Shown here piece after piece: positions 32,043-42,440 of a stretch of 64,000 nucleotides of DNA. The notes beneath the pieces were generated by a model, which was given only the letters and a program-made list of their open reading frames with translations, was not told the DNA's origin and did no database searches. Within the stretch, counting starts at the first letter, position 1. Each line of letters begins with the position of its first letter. The stretch is from NCBI GenBank assembly GCA_945859605.1, contig OX243815.1:36279551-36343550 (forward strand), read 5' to 3'. The position numbers and the translations under genes were made by a program. Source of the stretch: Lumbricus rubellus (Eukaryota > Annelida > Clitellata > Crassiclitellata > Lumbricidae).

Positions 32043-33654
32043 ATAGGTACAGGCAGTTGTGGTATAGGTACGGGTAAAGGCAAAGGTAGGGGTAGGGGTA
32101 GACCTGGTACACCTGGTACACCTGGTAGACCCGGTAGACCTGGTAGACCTCCTAGAGGTAAGGCTAATTTTATTTCGTTAGGCAAGAAATTGCAGTAGAC
32201 GGAAACAGCTAACAGATTGGTCAGAGCGAGGTTGACATCGGCCACCACAACGCACGATGCCTGAAATGCAAACAATAAAAAATAGTCACCAAGATAATTA
32301 TGCGCACAATATTATGCTTTGAATGACTGTGTCAGTCTGTCAGACCGTCGGCTTAAAAAGCCTTAAATGACAGCCAGATTTTTATGATCGCTCCGTATTA
32401 ATTTTGTCTGACGCGGGTTTACAAACGAGAGAAGTCTTTTTTCGCTACTGCTATTGAAACGCTGTTCGCCACACTATAGGCCTACATGTAGCTGCTGTTA
32501 ATGCCAGAGGAAACATGCTTCAAACATAATTTACACACAACAGCTGCTGCTGCTGCTGCTGCTGCTGCAAACCAGTTTCTTGTCTTTACAGATTGCTGAA
32601 CTGCATGGGTATGATGGGTTCCAATGTTCTAACTTTCATCGCCATTGGAATGACTAGTGAGTGGGTGACTATATATCCTAGAGTGAGGTAGCCATAACAA
32701 CGAAAGTTCTACTGCGTTGTTGCCATGGCTTTCAATGCTTAAACTAAAATCGAATGCATTAGGCTACATCTGACGACGAATGTAATGAAATAGTGCATTA
32801 CTGAATGAAGAGAAAGAATTGCCAAGGAATTGTCCTTTTAGCAAGATGCCACTACCAAACCCATGAACATATTAATTTTATGCTAGATAACAAAAGGTGA
32901 CGATAGCGCTGCTGTTGTATAATAAGTGTTTATGTCTTAACAATAACAAAGATGGTTGGCGTCGCCTATCATCTGAAATCCAGAATTGTGAGTTTAGCAG
33001 AGCAGATTGAACAAGATGGTTTGGCAGACTTTACAAGGCATAAGATGTCGTGCACAACTAGCCTATATAGCACAAGATCGAAATAGACGCAAATTAAATA
33101 GACCTAAGGTTACCGAAAATGAAGAGAATACGTGAGGATGAATGTTGGTAGGAAATTCAAATCATTCTGCATCGCTGTGGAATAAAGCAATAGCATTTAA
33201 TATCCGTGACGCTTTTACATGTAGGCCTAATTGTGCTTCTCGGCTGCTCAAAATAAACGTGCTTACAAAGACGAATCTAGTGTAGTGTAGATTGTAGAAG
33301 CAAATGAGAATTCTAAAAAGATTGATGGATTATCGTTAGTTGAAACTAACCGCTGGAACTGGAATCGGTAGACTCAGACAACTCACGCCAACCTTGGCAA
33401 CAATTTCAAATCAAATTTACGGGCTTAAAGGTAATTCATATCAATGCACAATAGCAAAAATTTATATTGAAATATTTGAAACAGAACAAAACTTATATCA
33501 CTTTTACTGAGCCCAGAAGCGGCAAGTTTCCGCCTGGTCCCAGAATGTTTCCCAGATTCAAGACTTTCAGTGCGCCTCCCAGCCCGTCGAGCTGAGCAAC
33601 CGATCCCTTCATGGAGAGGACGGCCACGATGACGGTAAGAAAGGCGACCTTCAT
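32039..33654 (-). CDS. Small secreted protein with Gly-Leu/Val-Pro tail (two exons)
   Basis: Exon 1 (33508-33654) and exon 2 (32039-32260) join at TCA|GTAAAA and TTTCAG|GCA in phase 0 to give 122 residues. Residues 1-20 (MKVAFLTVIVAVLSMKGSVA) form a signal peptide with likely cleavage after Ala20. Residues 21-48 are Gly/Leu-rich (LGGALKVLNLGN). The first part of exon 2 (ASCVVVADVNLALTNLL) is amphipathic with two Cys (52 and about 69). The C terminus has six collagen-like GLP/GVP triplets and then alternating Pro-Leu/Pro-Ile. A TATA box lies 117 bp upstream of the start codon. The tail is encoded by a 9-bp DNA repeat and probably grew by slippage. I do not know the family; a secreted structural or mucus-type protein is plausible. 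An additional exon in the 1.25-kb intron cannot be excluded. Confidence 0.62.
32261..33507 (-). other. Intron of the GLP-tail secreted gene
   Basis: This 1.25-kb intron contains a (CTG)9-like run at about 32541-32569 and otherwise no recognised repeat. No additional in-phase exon was recognised. Confidence 0.5.
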
Positions 33655-33770
33655 GACGACGATGTCTTCTGAATCTGGAGATGAGAGAACTGCTGAAGAG
33701 ACTTCTTCTTCTTCTTCTTCTGTCGGAGTCTGAACGGCTCGGCTGATGATAAGTCCATCTCTCCAGCGGC

Positions 33771-33777
33771 TTTTATA
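33771..33777 (-). promoter_or_regulatory. TATA box of the GLP-tail secreted gene
   Basis: TATAAAA on the minus strand, placing the likely transcription start near 33745 and giving a 5' UTR of about 90 nt with an AGA-rich repeat. A strong TATA box fits a highly expressed, cell-type-restricted secreted product; that is inference. Confidence 0.5.
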
Positions 33778-33839
33778 GGCAGCTTTCCGTCAGTCTGTCT
33801 ACTTCTTTGATGCGTTTTTTGCTGCACGTCTGGCGACAT

Positions 33840-34324
33840 CTGCTGTTATTTTACACCACCACCACCAGCAGCAGCAGCCTATAGTATATAATATTATCAT
33901 CTCGCAATCAATTATTGTCCGAAGTAACTCATGCGTTAGGATAAGACGAGTGGTGCTTGCGTCATGTTGAAGCCATAACTCTCAATATTGACAATTGATA
34001 AACATTTTTATAACCACTTTTATGTGCATCAATTCTACTGTTTTTCTTCGATCAGTTGAAACGACGTAGATTCAGTTTGTTTTATTAAAAGAGATTTATT
34101 TAATCGGAGATGAACAACCTTTCGTTCACGTGTACTTCGTAAGTCGACTTTTCTGCAATGTTTGTGACAGGTTGAAGTGTGTTATTCCGTTTGAGAATAG
34201 TAGACCCCTAATGAGCGAACACATAGCACACACATTATGATATACGGGTAATACAATAATCGGGTATGCTGTTTCTTCACAAACCTCAAAATATTAATTC
34301 TGGTTTAACGCAATTATCACTATA
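33840..34324. other. Intergenic stretch, nothing recognised
   Basis: Upstream of the TATA box. It holds a short (CAC)/(CAG) run near 33855-33880 and AT-rich DNA. Confidence 0.4.
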
Positions 34325-34977
34325 CAGGGTGGCGCAAAATAAATCGGACTATTAGTTTTGTCCTCGCTGATTTCGTCCCAGCATGCGGTCAGAACTTCTT
34401 TCAAATGTTCAATATCTCGAATTCTCTGCCTGTAGACAAGCTGCTGAAGCATCCCGGGCCATTCCCTAAATCGAATAGTCTACGGGATTCAAGTCCGGAC
34501 TGTTCGGTGGCCAATTTTCTGGTTCAATAAAGTCTGGAACGTGAGCAGTGAGAAAAGGAACTGTGTGAACGATGAGCAGGTGCTCCATCCTGCTGGAAAG
34601 TGAAATTGTCACCAAAGTGAGCTATAATGTCTGGCAGTAATCCTTGATGTAGACTTTGTTGAACCAGAAAATTGACCTCATGCTGGGACGAAATCAGCGA
34701 GGACACTATCAACCGGGCTACTGGACAGTCTCGCAAGCGATTATCATTGGTTATCGCAGCAAACGTAGGACATATTGAACATCACTGACTAAAATTTCTT
34801 ACGCATTCAGAAAATTCTGAAATTTTACAGTTCATTCAATGTTATATTAAATGCAAAACCGATGCCATTTTTCTGTGTCATTTCTGTCTAATGAAAGTTT
34901 TAAGGCGATAATTACTTTGATTATTCAAGCGATGCAATTGCAAAAACTAATAGTCCGGTTTATTTTGCGCCACCCTG
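34325..34977 (-). mobile_element. Tc1/mariner element, internally deleted, 653 bp
   Basis: Ends CAGGGTGGCGCAAAATAAA and its inverse are about 36 bp long and flanked by TA. Between them the minus strand carries pieces of a mariner-type transposase (see the separate entry). The N-terminal DNA-binding region is missing, so this is a nonautonomous deletion derivative. Confidence 0.93.
34365..34736 (-). pseudogene. Mariner transposase fragment (catalytic and C-terminal part)
   Basis: A 70-codon frame contains GDNFTFQQDGAPAHRS, the second catalytic Asp block of Tc1/mariner transposases (F-x-QD-x-A-P-x-H). After a frame change the strand gives NWPPNSPDLNPVDYSI, the third catalytic block, then a stop, and after another change a C-terminal 'W-D-E-I' helix. 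Stops and frameshifts make it nonfunctional. Confidence 0.88.
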
Positions 34978-34989
34978 TATATAGGCCTA

Positions 34990-35157
34990 CAGGGTGCGCA
35001 AAAAAGACCCCCTAAGAGTTTTGCCAATATCTTGACCAAAAGTACGAATTTCGAAATGAAATTTTACAGGCTTAAAGACCATTCATATCTACATATGATG
35101 GCCAGATTTCATCAAAATATTTCAAGAACAACAAAAGTTATTCCACTTTTAGTGAGT
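34990..35157. mobile_element. Truncated mariner-type MITE (same family as 2425-2715)
   Basis: It starts CAGGGTGCGCAAAAAAGACC after a TA and follows the 2425 element for about 165 bp (gccaatatcttgaccaaaag, aatgaaattttacaggct). It then breaks off at a poly-C run. It sits only 12 bp from the right end of the previous element. Confidence 0.8.
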
Positions 35158-36127
35158 CCACCCCCCCCCGATTCCAGGTGGACACCGATTCCATGCGCAC
35201 ACCGATTTCATGCATACTAATTTCACCTTGTTACCTTGTGCTGCCGGTTCGTGGAACCCTAGCGACCATCATGACAATTCTTCTCCATTCTCTACTATTC
35301 CTCGTCGCCTCTCTCAGCTGTTCGAGATTCATCGCTGTTCTCCTGTGCACCTCCTCCATCCACCTAGTCCTCAGTCCAGCAATACCTTCTCGTAATGCAG
35401 TTGAAACTCAAAGGACTTCGGCATTATTCAATATCTTATCGTCTGCATTCCAACTTTGCTGATTAAAGAAATGAAATTTGGAGACCTTTGATTTCCATCT
35501 CGAGAGCGAGATATGCAGTTACATCCGCATTGATAGATGCAATTATCTTAATACAATTTAACAACGAATAGCCTAGACTGTAGACAGTACCTATGGGCTG
35601 AGTGTGGGTGCATGCATGTGCACTTGTACAGTCTTTGACATGAACGGATTGCTCGACACGATCAAAATGCCTTTAAGTACATTAAGTATGTATAGCTAAG
35701 TGCACGTGTTCGCATGCAACTGAAGTGGGTTGACTCTCGGCGTTTTTGTGCGTTGCTCGGATGTCTGGCATTCTCTTATACGTTGTTTCATTGCGCACAG
35801 AACCACACCCGTCTATCAACATACCACCACCACCACCACACAGACCGACCGCCGGCTTTGAAGAGCGGTCCTGGACGGCGCGGCACGGTGGACCACTTAG
35901 GCAAACGTAGACACATCATGACGCACTAAAGATATCAAACACAGATGTATAGGTATACTTATAAGTGTACCTGCACACGTGTGCGTGTATATATAATGTG
36001 CATGTACCATGTCTATAATTATATGCATATATAAATACAGATGTCTATGCACAGGTGTAAGCACGTATGATCGCAGCTTAAGAAAGAATGCAGTCTCTAA
36101 CACGATACTATTATTTTTATACATATA
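35158..36127. other. Inter-transposon stretch with a possible membrane-anchor exon
   Basis: Plus-strand frames of 62-94 codons occur. One at 35714 reads MQLKWVDSRRFCALLGCLAF, then SYTLF and a His run, which could be an N-terminal signal anchor. No downstream exon or domain was found. I do not call a gene. Confidence 0.25.
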
Positions 36128-36901
36128 CACTGTGTCCACGATAAAGTAGAACCCAATAATAAATGTCATAACTCGGTCAAAACTTTCAGGATTTGTCTGA
36201 AATTTTAAACACAACAACAGTGGCCATATTTACACGCGATCCTATAAAGCCGATTAGAAATATTCGTGAGTTTGTCAAATTTATGAGCGTTTGAGATGCA
36301 GCACCGAAAAATGCAACTTTCCAACATGGAAAAGCTGAAAAGAAGTAAAATTCAGCTAAATATGATGCTCAAAATGTCATTTTTGTTCATGAACACACGA
36401 CCATAGACGTAGAGGCTACTGTTTGAAGGTCCGATCGATGATCACCTGGTCAAATAGCTGCCACTCTTCAATCAGACGCACCCTACGCTTATCGATGTCA
36501 TGAGTACGGGAACGAAAAACGCGCTACTCCGGTACATGCACCCGGATCGAGGTCTGGACTGCTAGGCGGCCACAGCTACGAATATGAAGCCGAGTGTCTT
36601 CCGGGACAGCTACTACACTACTACGTCTATGGCCGTGTGTTCGTGAACAAAAATGACATTCTGAGCACCATATTTAGCTGAATTTTATTTCTTTTCAGCT
36701 TTTCCATGTTGGAAAGTTGCATTTTTCGGTGCTGCATCTCAAACGCTCATAAATTTAGCAAACTCACGAATATTTCTAATCGGCTTTAGGATCTCGTGTA
36801 AATTTGGCCACTGTTGTTGCGTGTAAAATTTCAGGCAAATTCTGAACGTTTTGACCGAGTTATGACACTTTATTGTGGGTTCTACTTTATCGTGGACACA
36901 G
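36128..36901. mobile_element. Mariner-type foldback element with about 290-bp arms
   Basis: CACTGTGTCCACGATAAAGT starts the left arm and is inverted at the right, with TA on both sides. The arms pair over about 290 bp each (gcagcaccgaaaaatgcaac, tccaacatggaaaagctgaa and others). The unpaired centre carries a minus-strand transposase scrap. Long arms around a remnant coding piece suggest duplication of one end during deletion. Confidence 0.92.
36416..36572 (-). pseudogene. Mariner transposase C-terminal scrap
   Basis: The strand reads WPPSSPDLDPG (third catalytic block region) and, one frame over, RLIEEWQLFDQVIIDRTFKQ followed by a stop, the usual C-terminal helix. Stops in the first frame show it is dead. 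Confidence 0.75.
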
Positions 36902-37059
36902 TATATATATATATATATATATATAATAGATCTATATTATATATATATGCAGATTTTTCATGTTTAGGCGACAACTGATCGCCACGCAAGTTGCTATAGA
37001 GCCAAGACATTAGCGGACGATAAATGAAAATTTTACAAGTATAGGCTACGCTTATAAGG

Positions 37060-37340
37060 AAAAGCGATGATGATGATGATGATGGTTCTCTGCCCGAATG
37101 CAGGTTCATTGGCTTTACGCCCATGGGGATGAGCTAAGTGAGGTGGTTTTCCGTTGCCTTCCTCACAGACAATGATGGGTAAGCAATTTGCCCAAGGTTG
37201 CTCCGCAGGAGCCTGCGTCCCTGCGTCCCACACGTGCTAGCCCGAGATATCTAAATCTCTGAATGTCAACTCCCAGCCTGGGACTTGAACCGCAGTCCGT
37301 TGCAACCAACAGACGTATGCCGCTCTCGCTTACCGGTGTA
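37060..37340 (-). mobile_element. tRNA-derived SINE with (ATC)n tail
   Basis: On the minus strand the tRNA-like head (GGTAAGCGAGAGCGG as A-box region, GGTTCAAGTCCC as B box) is at about 37275-37335. The body contains CCTTGGGCAAATTGCTTACC. The 3' end is a short CATCATCATCAT microsatellite at 37068-37084. This head-body-tail order is that of a SINE. Confidence 0.75.
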
Positions 37341-37426
37341 GGTAATTAGGCCAGTAAGGAAAAGTATACAGGAAGTAAATACAAATTTTAAAAAATCAGA
37401 GAGAACAGGATTAGAAGTACGAAGAA

Positions 37427-37603
37427 CAGGGCTTATAGTGTGGCAGGACGGTCATGGACGGCGTCCTGGCACTTATTTTCAAATCTCTATGCCGTCCTGC
37501 CACTTATTTGGCCAGCACACCTGAAAATGTAAGGGCGTCCTGGCACTTCTTTTGGAAAGGTAAGGGGCGTCCAGGCACTTCTTTTTTTACACTTTTAGCA
37601 CTG
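37427..37603. mobile_element. hAT-like MITE, copy A
   Basis: It starts CAGGGCTTATAGTG and ends CACTTTTAGCACTG. The flanks acgaagaa / acgaagac match at 7 of 8. The body is a repeated phrase, 'ggcgtcc(a/t)ggcactt', found in both orientations. It belongs to the family whose other copies are at 41340, 46222, 46810 and 57729. Confidence 0.8.
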
Positions 37604-37829
37604 ACGAAGACATATGGCTGTATACAATAAACTGAACCAGCTGACTATACACTGTGTCCCGATAAATTCCAAGGCTCTAATATATTAGTCTAGGCTTGGG
37701 ATCTGAAAATTACACTGTTAGAAGCAAATCATGTAACAATTTGCTAACCGGTGTTTTTAGACTAATTTGACCCTCCTGAAAACGAAAATCGCGGTTAGCA
37801 AACTGGATTTTTAGCGGTTCCATGGGAAA

Positions 37830-38300
37830 ACAAGATGGCGGACAAAATGGCTGACAATTGCTTCAAGTGATTAAAAGTAATGTATTGTATGTGATAGAAA
37901 CACGGTTTTAGACTCTAAATTAAGACTATGGGGTTTGAGGAATGCAATGGAATCAAGGACATATATGTAGTACTGCGCAAAAACCAAAATGGCGGACAAA
38001 ATGGCGGCCAGAATCTAAAATGGTCACAAACGGAGTTATGTATGCAGTAGAAATGTGATTTCAGAATCTAAATAAACATTTTCGAGGTCAAGAAATGCGA
38101 TGGAAGCAAGGTCATATATGTAACACTGCACTAAAAACCAAAATGGCGGACAAAATGGCTGCCAGAATCTTAAAATGGCTATAGGTGAAGTCATGTATGT
38201 AAAGGAATCATGATTTCAGGGTCTAAGTCAACATTTTAGAGGTCAAGGAATATGATAAAGCCAAGATCACATATGTAGCACTGCACGAAAACCAAAATGG
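37830..38300. repeat. 154-bp tandem repeat inside a mariner element, about 3 units
   Basis: Units begin near 37830, 37981, 38135 and 38288 with 'aaaaccaaaatggcgg' and 'acaaaatggc(g/t)g' and drift by several substitutions. The repeated ATGGCG phrase is not a start of a sustained frame. Confidence 0.85.
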
Positions 38301-38339
38301 CGGACTAAATGACGGTCAGAATCTTAAATGCATTCCGAG

Positions 38340-38495
38340 AAATCCAACAGAAACATCGAAGAACTCCGCGAGCGAATTGTTAATGCTTGGGATGAACTTG
38401 ATCAACTGGTCCTCGATGCTGCTGTTAGTCAGTGGCGTGTACGTCTCGAAGCATGCGTGGAAGCCAATGGCGGACATTTCGACCATGAATTATAG
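38340..38495 (+). pseudogene. Mariner transposase C-terminus
   Basis: The frame reads NIEELRERIVNAWDELDQLV then LDAAVSQWRVRLEACVEANG and ends GHFDHEL with a stop. This is the typical last 45-50 residues of Tc1/mariner transposases (x-W-x-x-R-L-x-x-C-x-x-x-x-G-x-H-F). There is no start and no catalytic block, so it is a remnant. Confidence 0.85.
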
Positions 38496-38765
38496 TTCCA
38501 TAATATTTCAGGATTAAACTGTTTCTGGAATTTTAAAAATCTATCAATGTTTACTAATTATTTTTATATTTACCGTACAGCCTTGGAATTTATCGGGACA
38601 CAGTGTACTATAGCCATAAAATGGCATACATGTAGAATCTGTAGATATATATTATTGGAATAGCCGACTTCTCAATAAATACGCAACAACAACACCGCTA
38701 GTTAGACACACCAACAGACAGTTAGACAGTCTCTTTATGATAGATATTATATATATATATATATA

Positions 38766-39739
38766 CACTGTGAGCCATAAAAAACCGGGCCACTTTATGT
38801 TTAGCTATATCTCTGTCATTTCTTTATCGATTTTTACACTTTTTGCATTATTTTAAACAGGAATCCATACTCTAAAGAGCAGAAATAAACATTATCGATT
38901 TCGTCGTATACATGTATGTTAAACTTGTCTTGCGAAACTGAACACACTAAAAAACACGTGAGAATCGATCAATGCTGCATTGTTACTACTTAAATGCAAA
39001 CAATTCTTCAGGGCCTTTATTCGAGTTTGTGTTCAAAATGACTTCCTTTTTCACGTACACATTTTTCCAAGCGACGTCGCCACTGATCAATTGCAGTGTC
39101 AATAAGATGTTGTTCCAGATCGTTCCAGACGGACACGAGACACTGCCGAAGTTCATCAGTGTTCTGAATGCGCTTTTGGTACACGCGCTGTTCCATAATG
39201 GATCAGATGGAATAATCGACTGGATTTAGGTCAGGCAAATTTGGTGGCCGTATCTCTGGCCCTATGAAGTATGGTACATTGCGAGACAGAAACTCAATTT
39301 GGCTCTGAACCAATTCATTGACAGCGGCGATATTATCTTCAGTTCGCGACGATTTTGGCCGACCACTTCCCGCAGCGCGTTCAACTGAACCGGTAGTTCT
39401 CAACTTTCGCAGAAAGTCATCTAATGTTTTTCTTTTCCAATTCTTGTTCGGAAACTCCTTAATTAATCGTCCAGAAGAATAATTTTTGCATTCCCGCAGA
39501 TTTTTAATTAAAAATTTATCCTCAAAGCTCAATATTTTAAAATTTTAGCTCAAATTTTCAACCATCAACTTTATTTACAATATACTGCGAAACGGATATG
39601 ACGTCATCGCGCAAGTAAATAATTAAATCGTAGAGATTTAATTTTTCTTTCAAACGACACAAAAACTATAAAAATTGTTAAAATACCGACCGAGATATAG
39701 CTAAAAATAAAGTGGCCCGGTTTTTTATGGCTCACAGTG
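38766..39739 (-). mobile_element. Mariner-type element, internally deleted, 974 bp
   Basis: CACTGTGAGCCATAAAAAAC is inverted at the right end, and the arms remain similar for about 50 bp (ccgggccactttat, tagctatatctc). TA flanks both sides. It carries a transposase fusion of N- and C-terminal parts on the minus strand. Confidence 0.94.
39017..39532 (-). pseudogene. Mariner transposase with central deletion and a premature stop
   Basis: The frame starts MSFEDKFLIKNLRECKNYSS and continues with helix-turn-helix segments and GSGRPKSS, the DNA-binding half of a Tc1/mariner transposase. It then jumps to PPNLPDLNPVDYSI (the third catalytic block), so the central catalytic region is deleted. TGA follows at 39203-39205, and the same frame continues through SIMEQRVYQKRIQ and QWRRRLEKCVREKG to a final TAA. 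Intact ends but a lost centre make it a nonautonomous element. Confidence 0.9.
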
Positions 39740-40047
39740 TATATAAGTCGATATGTATTATTATATATCTCAGTCTATATAAATTATATTTATCAGCATA
39801 TATGTATAAACACACATGAATAATGTAATTGTATATAAATTATACATAAATTCATGTGCGTGATTATTACACAACTTAGCACCCGAGTCGAGCAGGGGCC
39901 ACCGTGAGTTGTAGTCGATCGTGTGGTGGATAGGGGGTGGGGATGGGAGGATTGTAAGCGTGGTGAAGGGAGGGAGGGAGTTGCAGTATGTGTTGCAGTA
40001 TGTGTATGTGTTGTAGTATGTGTATGTGTTGCAGTATGTGTATGTGT

Positions 40048-40164
<117 letters not shown>

Positions 40165-40302
40165 GCGTTGCAAATTCCAACGCAACACACACAGCGATCT
40201 ACGCCACCGCCATCGCAAAGATTACGAGAAGAGACGACGATCGAGAGAGACGACGACGCTTCGGCGGCGGTGGCGGCGTTTGTCGGCGACGACGACGTTT
40301 GT

Positions 40303-40303
<1 letters not shown>

Positions 40304-40391
<88 letters not shown>
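40304..40391. repeat. (GAC)n trinucleotide repeat, about 29 units
   Basis: An uninterrupted GAC/CGA/ACG run with related GGCGAC and GACGACG phrases on both sides (40200-40300 and 40519-40545). Poly-Asp, poly-Arg, poly-Val or poly-Ser frames across it have no independent support. Confidence 0.97.
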
Positions 40392-41339
40392 TGTAGACCG
40401 TCGTTGTCGGTCGGTAGCGGTTGTCGTTCTTTGCGTCTTTCGTTGGCATTCTTGAAACGCCCAACTGACAAAGAATGTGAAGAGGTTACGCATTCGCCGA
40501 ATTCCAGACGATTATAATAGGCCGACGACGACGACGACGGCGAGCGAAGAAGAAGAAGAAGAAAGGGTGATGGACGGAGGAGGGGGTAATGATTCACTCC
40601 TAAAAATAGTCCGATTATAGACTGAACGGCCAAAAGGATCGCTGCTTCCGATCGCATTGCAGCATTCATTCGATGCATGATCGACGAATTGTTGCAAAGC
40701 TGTCGTTCTTATTCCGTTTGGATCATAAAAGGTTTGATGAAGATGCATGTTGACACGTGGAAAAGACACGGAGGAGCGGGAGACGTCAACCTCTCTCTCT
40801 ACCACATCAGTCTACTGCTACTGCTGCTGCTCGATTTCTCCAATTATATAGGATTATCATGTGATTGTCTTTGGAATCTGTTTACCACAGCACGACAATC
40901 GATTTGAAAGTAAGAACAATAACCAGTGTTTAGAATCATTTTTGACGATCAATAAATGTTCGGAACGAAAGAAAATACTCTTAGTCTTGTTACGTTATTG
41001 CACAACACTATTGGTATTGACTGCGTGTATTACACATGATCACATAAATCAAAATGCAATTTTTTACAATTTAAATTTTAGGATACGATTCTATGGCAAT
41101 AATTTTATTGCCAATGTTGCTTTCTGCTGTTAAATCTGCAGCTAGTCTGTAAGACTCGATTCTTCTGTGAAATTCTTGAAGCCCAATATCCAAATGTTCA
41201 CATTGTTTCTAAATATTGTTGAAAATGCTCACTAAAAAGTGAAAAAACGCCGCAGAATTTAAAAGTCGGGAATAAAGATAATGCGCATTGCGCCACATTT
41301 TAAAATCCTGATGGCAAAGAGTAGGCTACTGAGTTGATC
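40392..41339. other. Stretch with possible minus-strand promoter, no supported gene
   Basis: The minus strand has TATATAAT near 40848-40855 and a 97-codon frame (40512-40805) downstream of it. The frame has no signal peptide or domain and ends in a low-complexity Ser/Val tail. I do not call it a gene. Confidence 0.3.
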
Positions 41340-41509
41340 CAGTGCTAAAAGTGTAAAAAAAGTGCCTGGACGCCCCTTACCTTTCTAAAAGAAGTGCCAG
41401 AACGCCCCTTACATTTTCAGGTGTGCTGGCCAAATAAGTGACGGCATAGAGATTTGAAAATAAGTGCCAGAACGCCGTCCATGATCGTCCTGACACACTT
41501 TAAACCCTG
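41340..41509. mobile_element. hAT-like MITE, copy B, perfect 8-bp TSD
   Basis: It runs from CAGTGCTAAAAGTG to CACTTTAAACCCTG. agttgatc flanks it on both sides (41332-41339 and 41510-41517). The body is inverted relative to copy A, with 'aagtgcctggacgccc' and 'gccgtccatgatcgtcc'. Confidence 0.92.
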
Positions 41510-42183
41510 AGTTGATCCAAAATGGCGCCGGTATCTCCCCTAATTATCCTGCATCTTATATAGGTCTAATTGTTCATAATTTATTCAGAGACTAGGTATT
41601 ATCAATGTGCAATATTCTTCCCATTTTGATAGAAAGTCTTGCAAATAGCAAGCTAAGGGCGCATCTAGATAATTAGGCCTAGGCCTACATATTGAGGGGA
41701 GGGGTGATGGAAGTTTGCCGTTTTTGTATATATGTGTGCGTGTGGCTCGGGAGCGATCTCGACATTAAATGTCTAATTATTAGTCCACATTAAACCTGTC
41801 TATCACTCTGTGCTATCACATAGTCATTTATTAATCAGTCGTCCGTCTCATCCGATATTGTATACGAAAGCCAGACTGAAATTTTGTTCTTTCTTAAATG
41901 CAACTGAAATCTGAATTTCTAACTTCTCAGTGTAATTAAATTTTTCTCAGTTTGTTCAGACCTAAGTTATGAAATGCTAAAATCAGGACTGAAAATCAAG
42001 CCACTGACTGTAGCCTATTCTTGCTTTATTAATTTTATAGAGGCCCTAGTTTTAAAACTAAATGGCTAAGTGTAAATGTTGTTAGCAATTTATTTTTCAT
42101 AAGTGTTAGCCTAGGCCTACAGATTTGTAGCTAGCAAATGCGATGCTTAAAAAGCAAATAGTATATTACGGTTAAAAGGTGCT

Positions 42184-42440
42184 AGGACAAAATGTCCCCG
42201 GACAAAATGTCCCGGACAAAATGTCTCTGGACAAAAAGTCCCCGGACAAAATGTCCCTGGACAAAAAGTCCCCGGACAAAAAGTCCCCGGATAAAAAGTC
42301 CTGGGACAAAAAGTCCCCGGACAAAATGTTCCTGGACAAAAAGTCCCCGGATAAAATGTCCCCGGATAAAATGTCCCGGGACAAAAAGTCCCCAGATAAA
42401 GATGTACCCGAACAAAAAGTCCCCGGACAAATAGTCCCCT
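42184..42440. repeat. 15-bp minisatellite, about 17 units
   Basis: The units are variants of ccccggacaaaaagt. Each contains a short dyad (ggac...gtcc), so the array can fold into many small hairpins. It is in frame on both strands and therefore produces 80-100 codon artefacts. Confidence 0.95.

Larger units (their letters stand above)
37650..38605 (+). mobile_element. Mariner-type element with internal tandem repeat, 956 bp
   Basis: CACTGTGTCCCGATAAATTC (followed by caaggct) is inverted at the right end, with TA on both sides. Between the ends lie three 154-bp tandem units and a C-terminal transposase piece on the plus strand. The N-terminal and catalytic parts are gone. Confidence 0.92.

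Noticed and set aside
35178..35929. Secreted or type II membrane protein first exons
   Set aside because: Hydrophobic stretches exist, but two competing frames overlap and no downstream exon could be found in a transposon-rich region.
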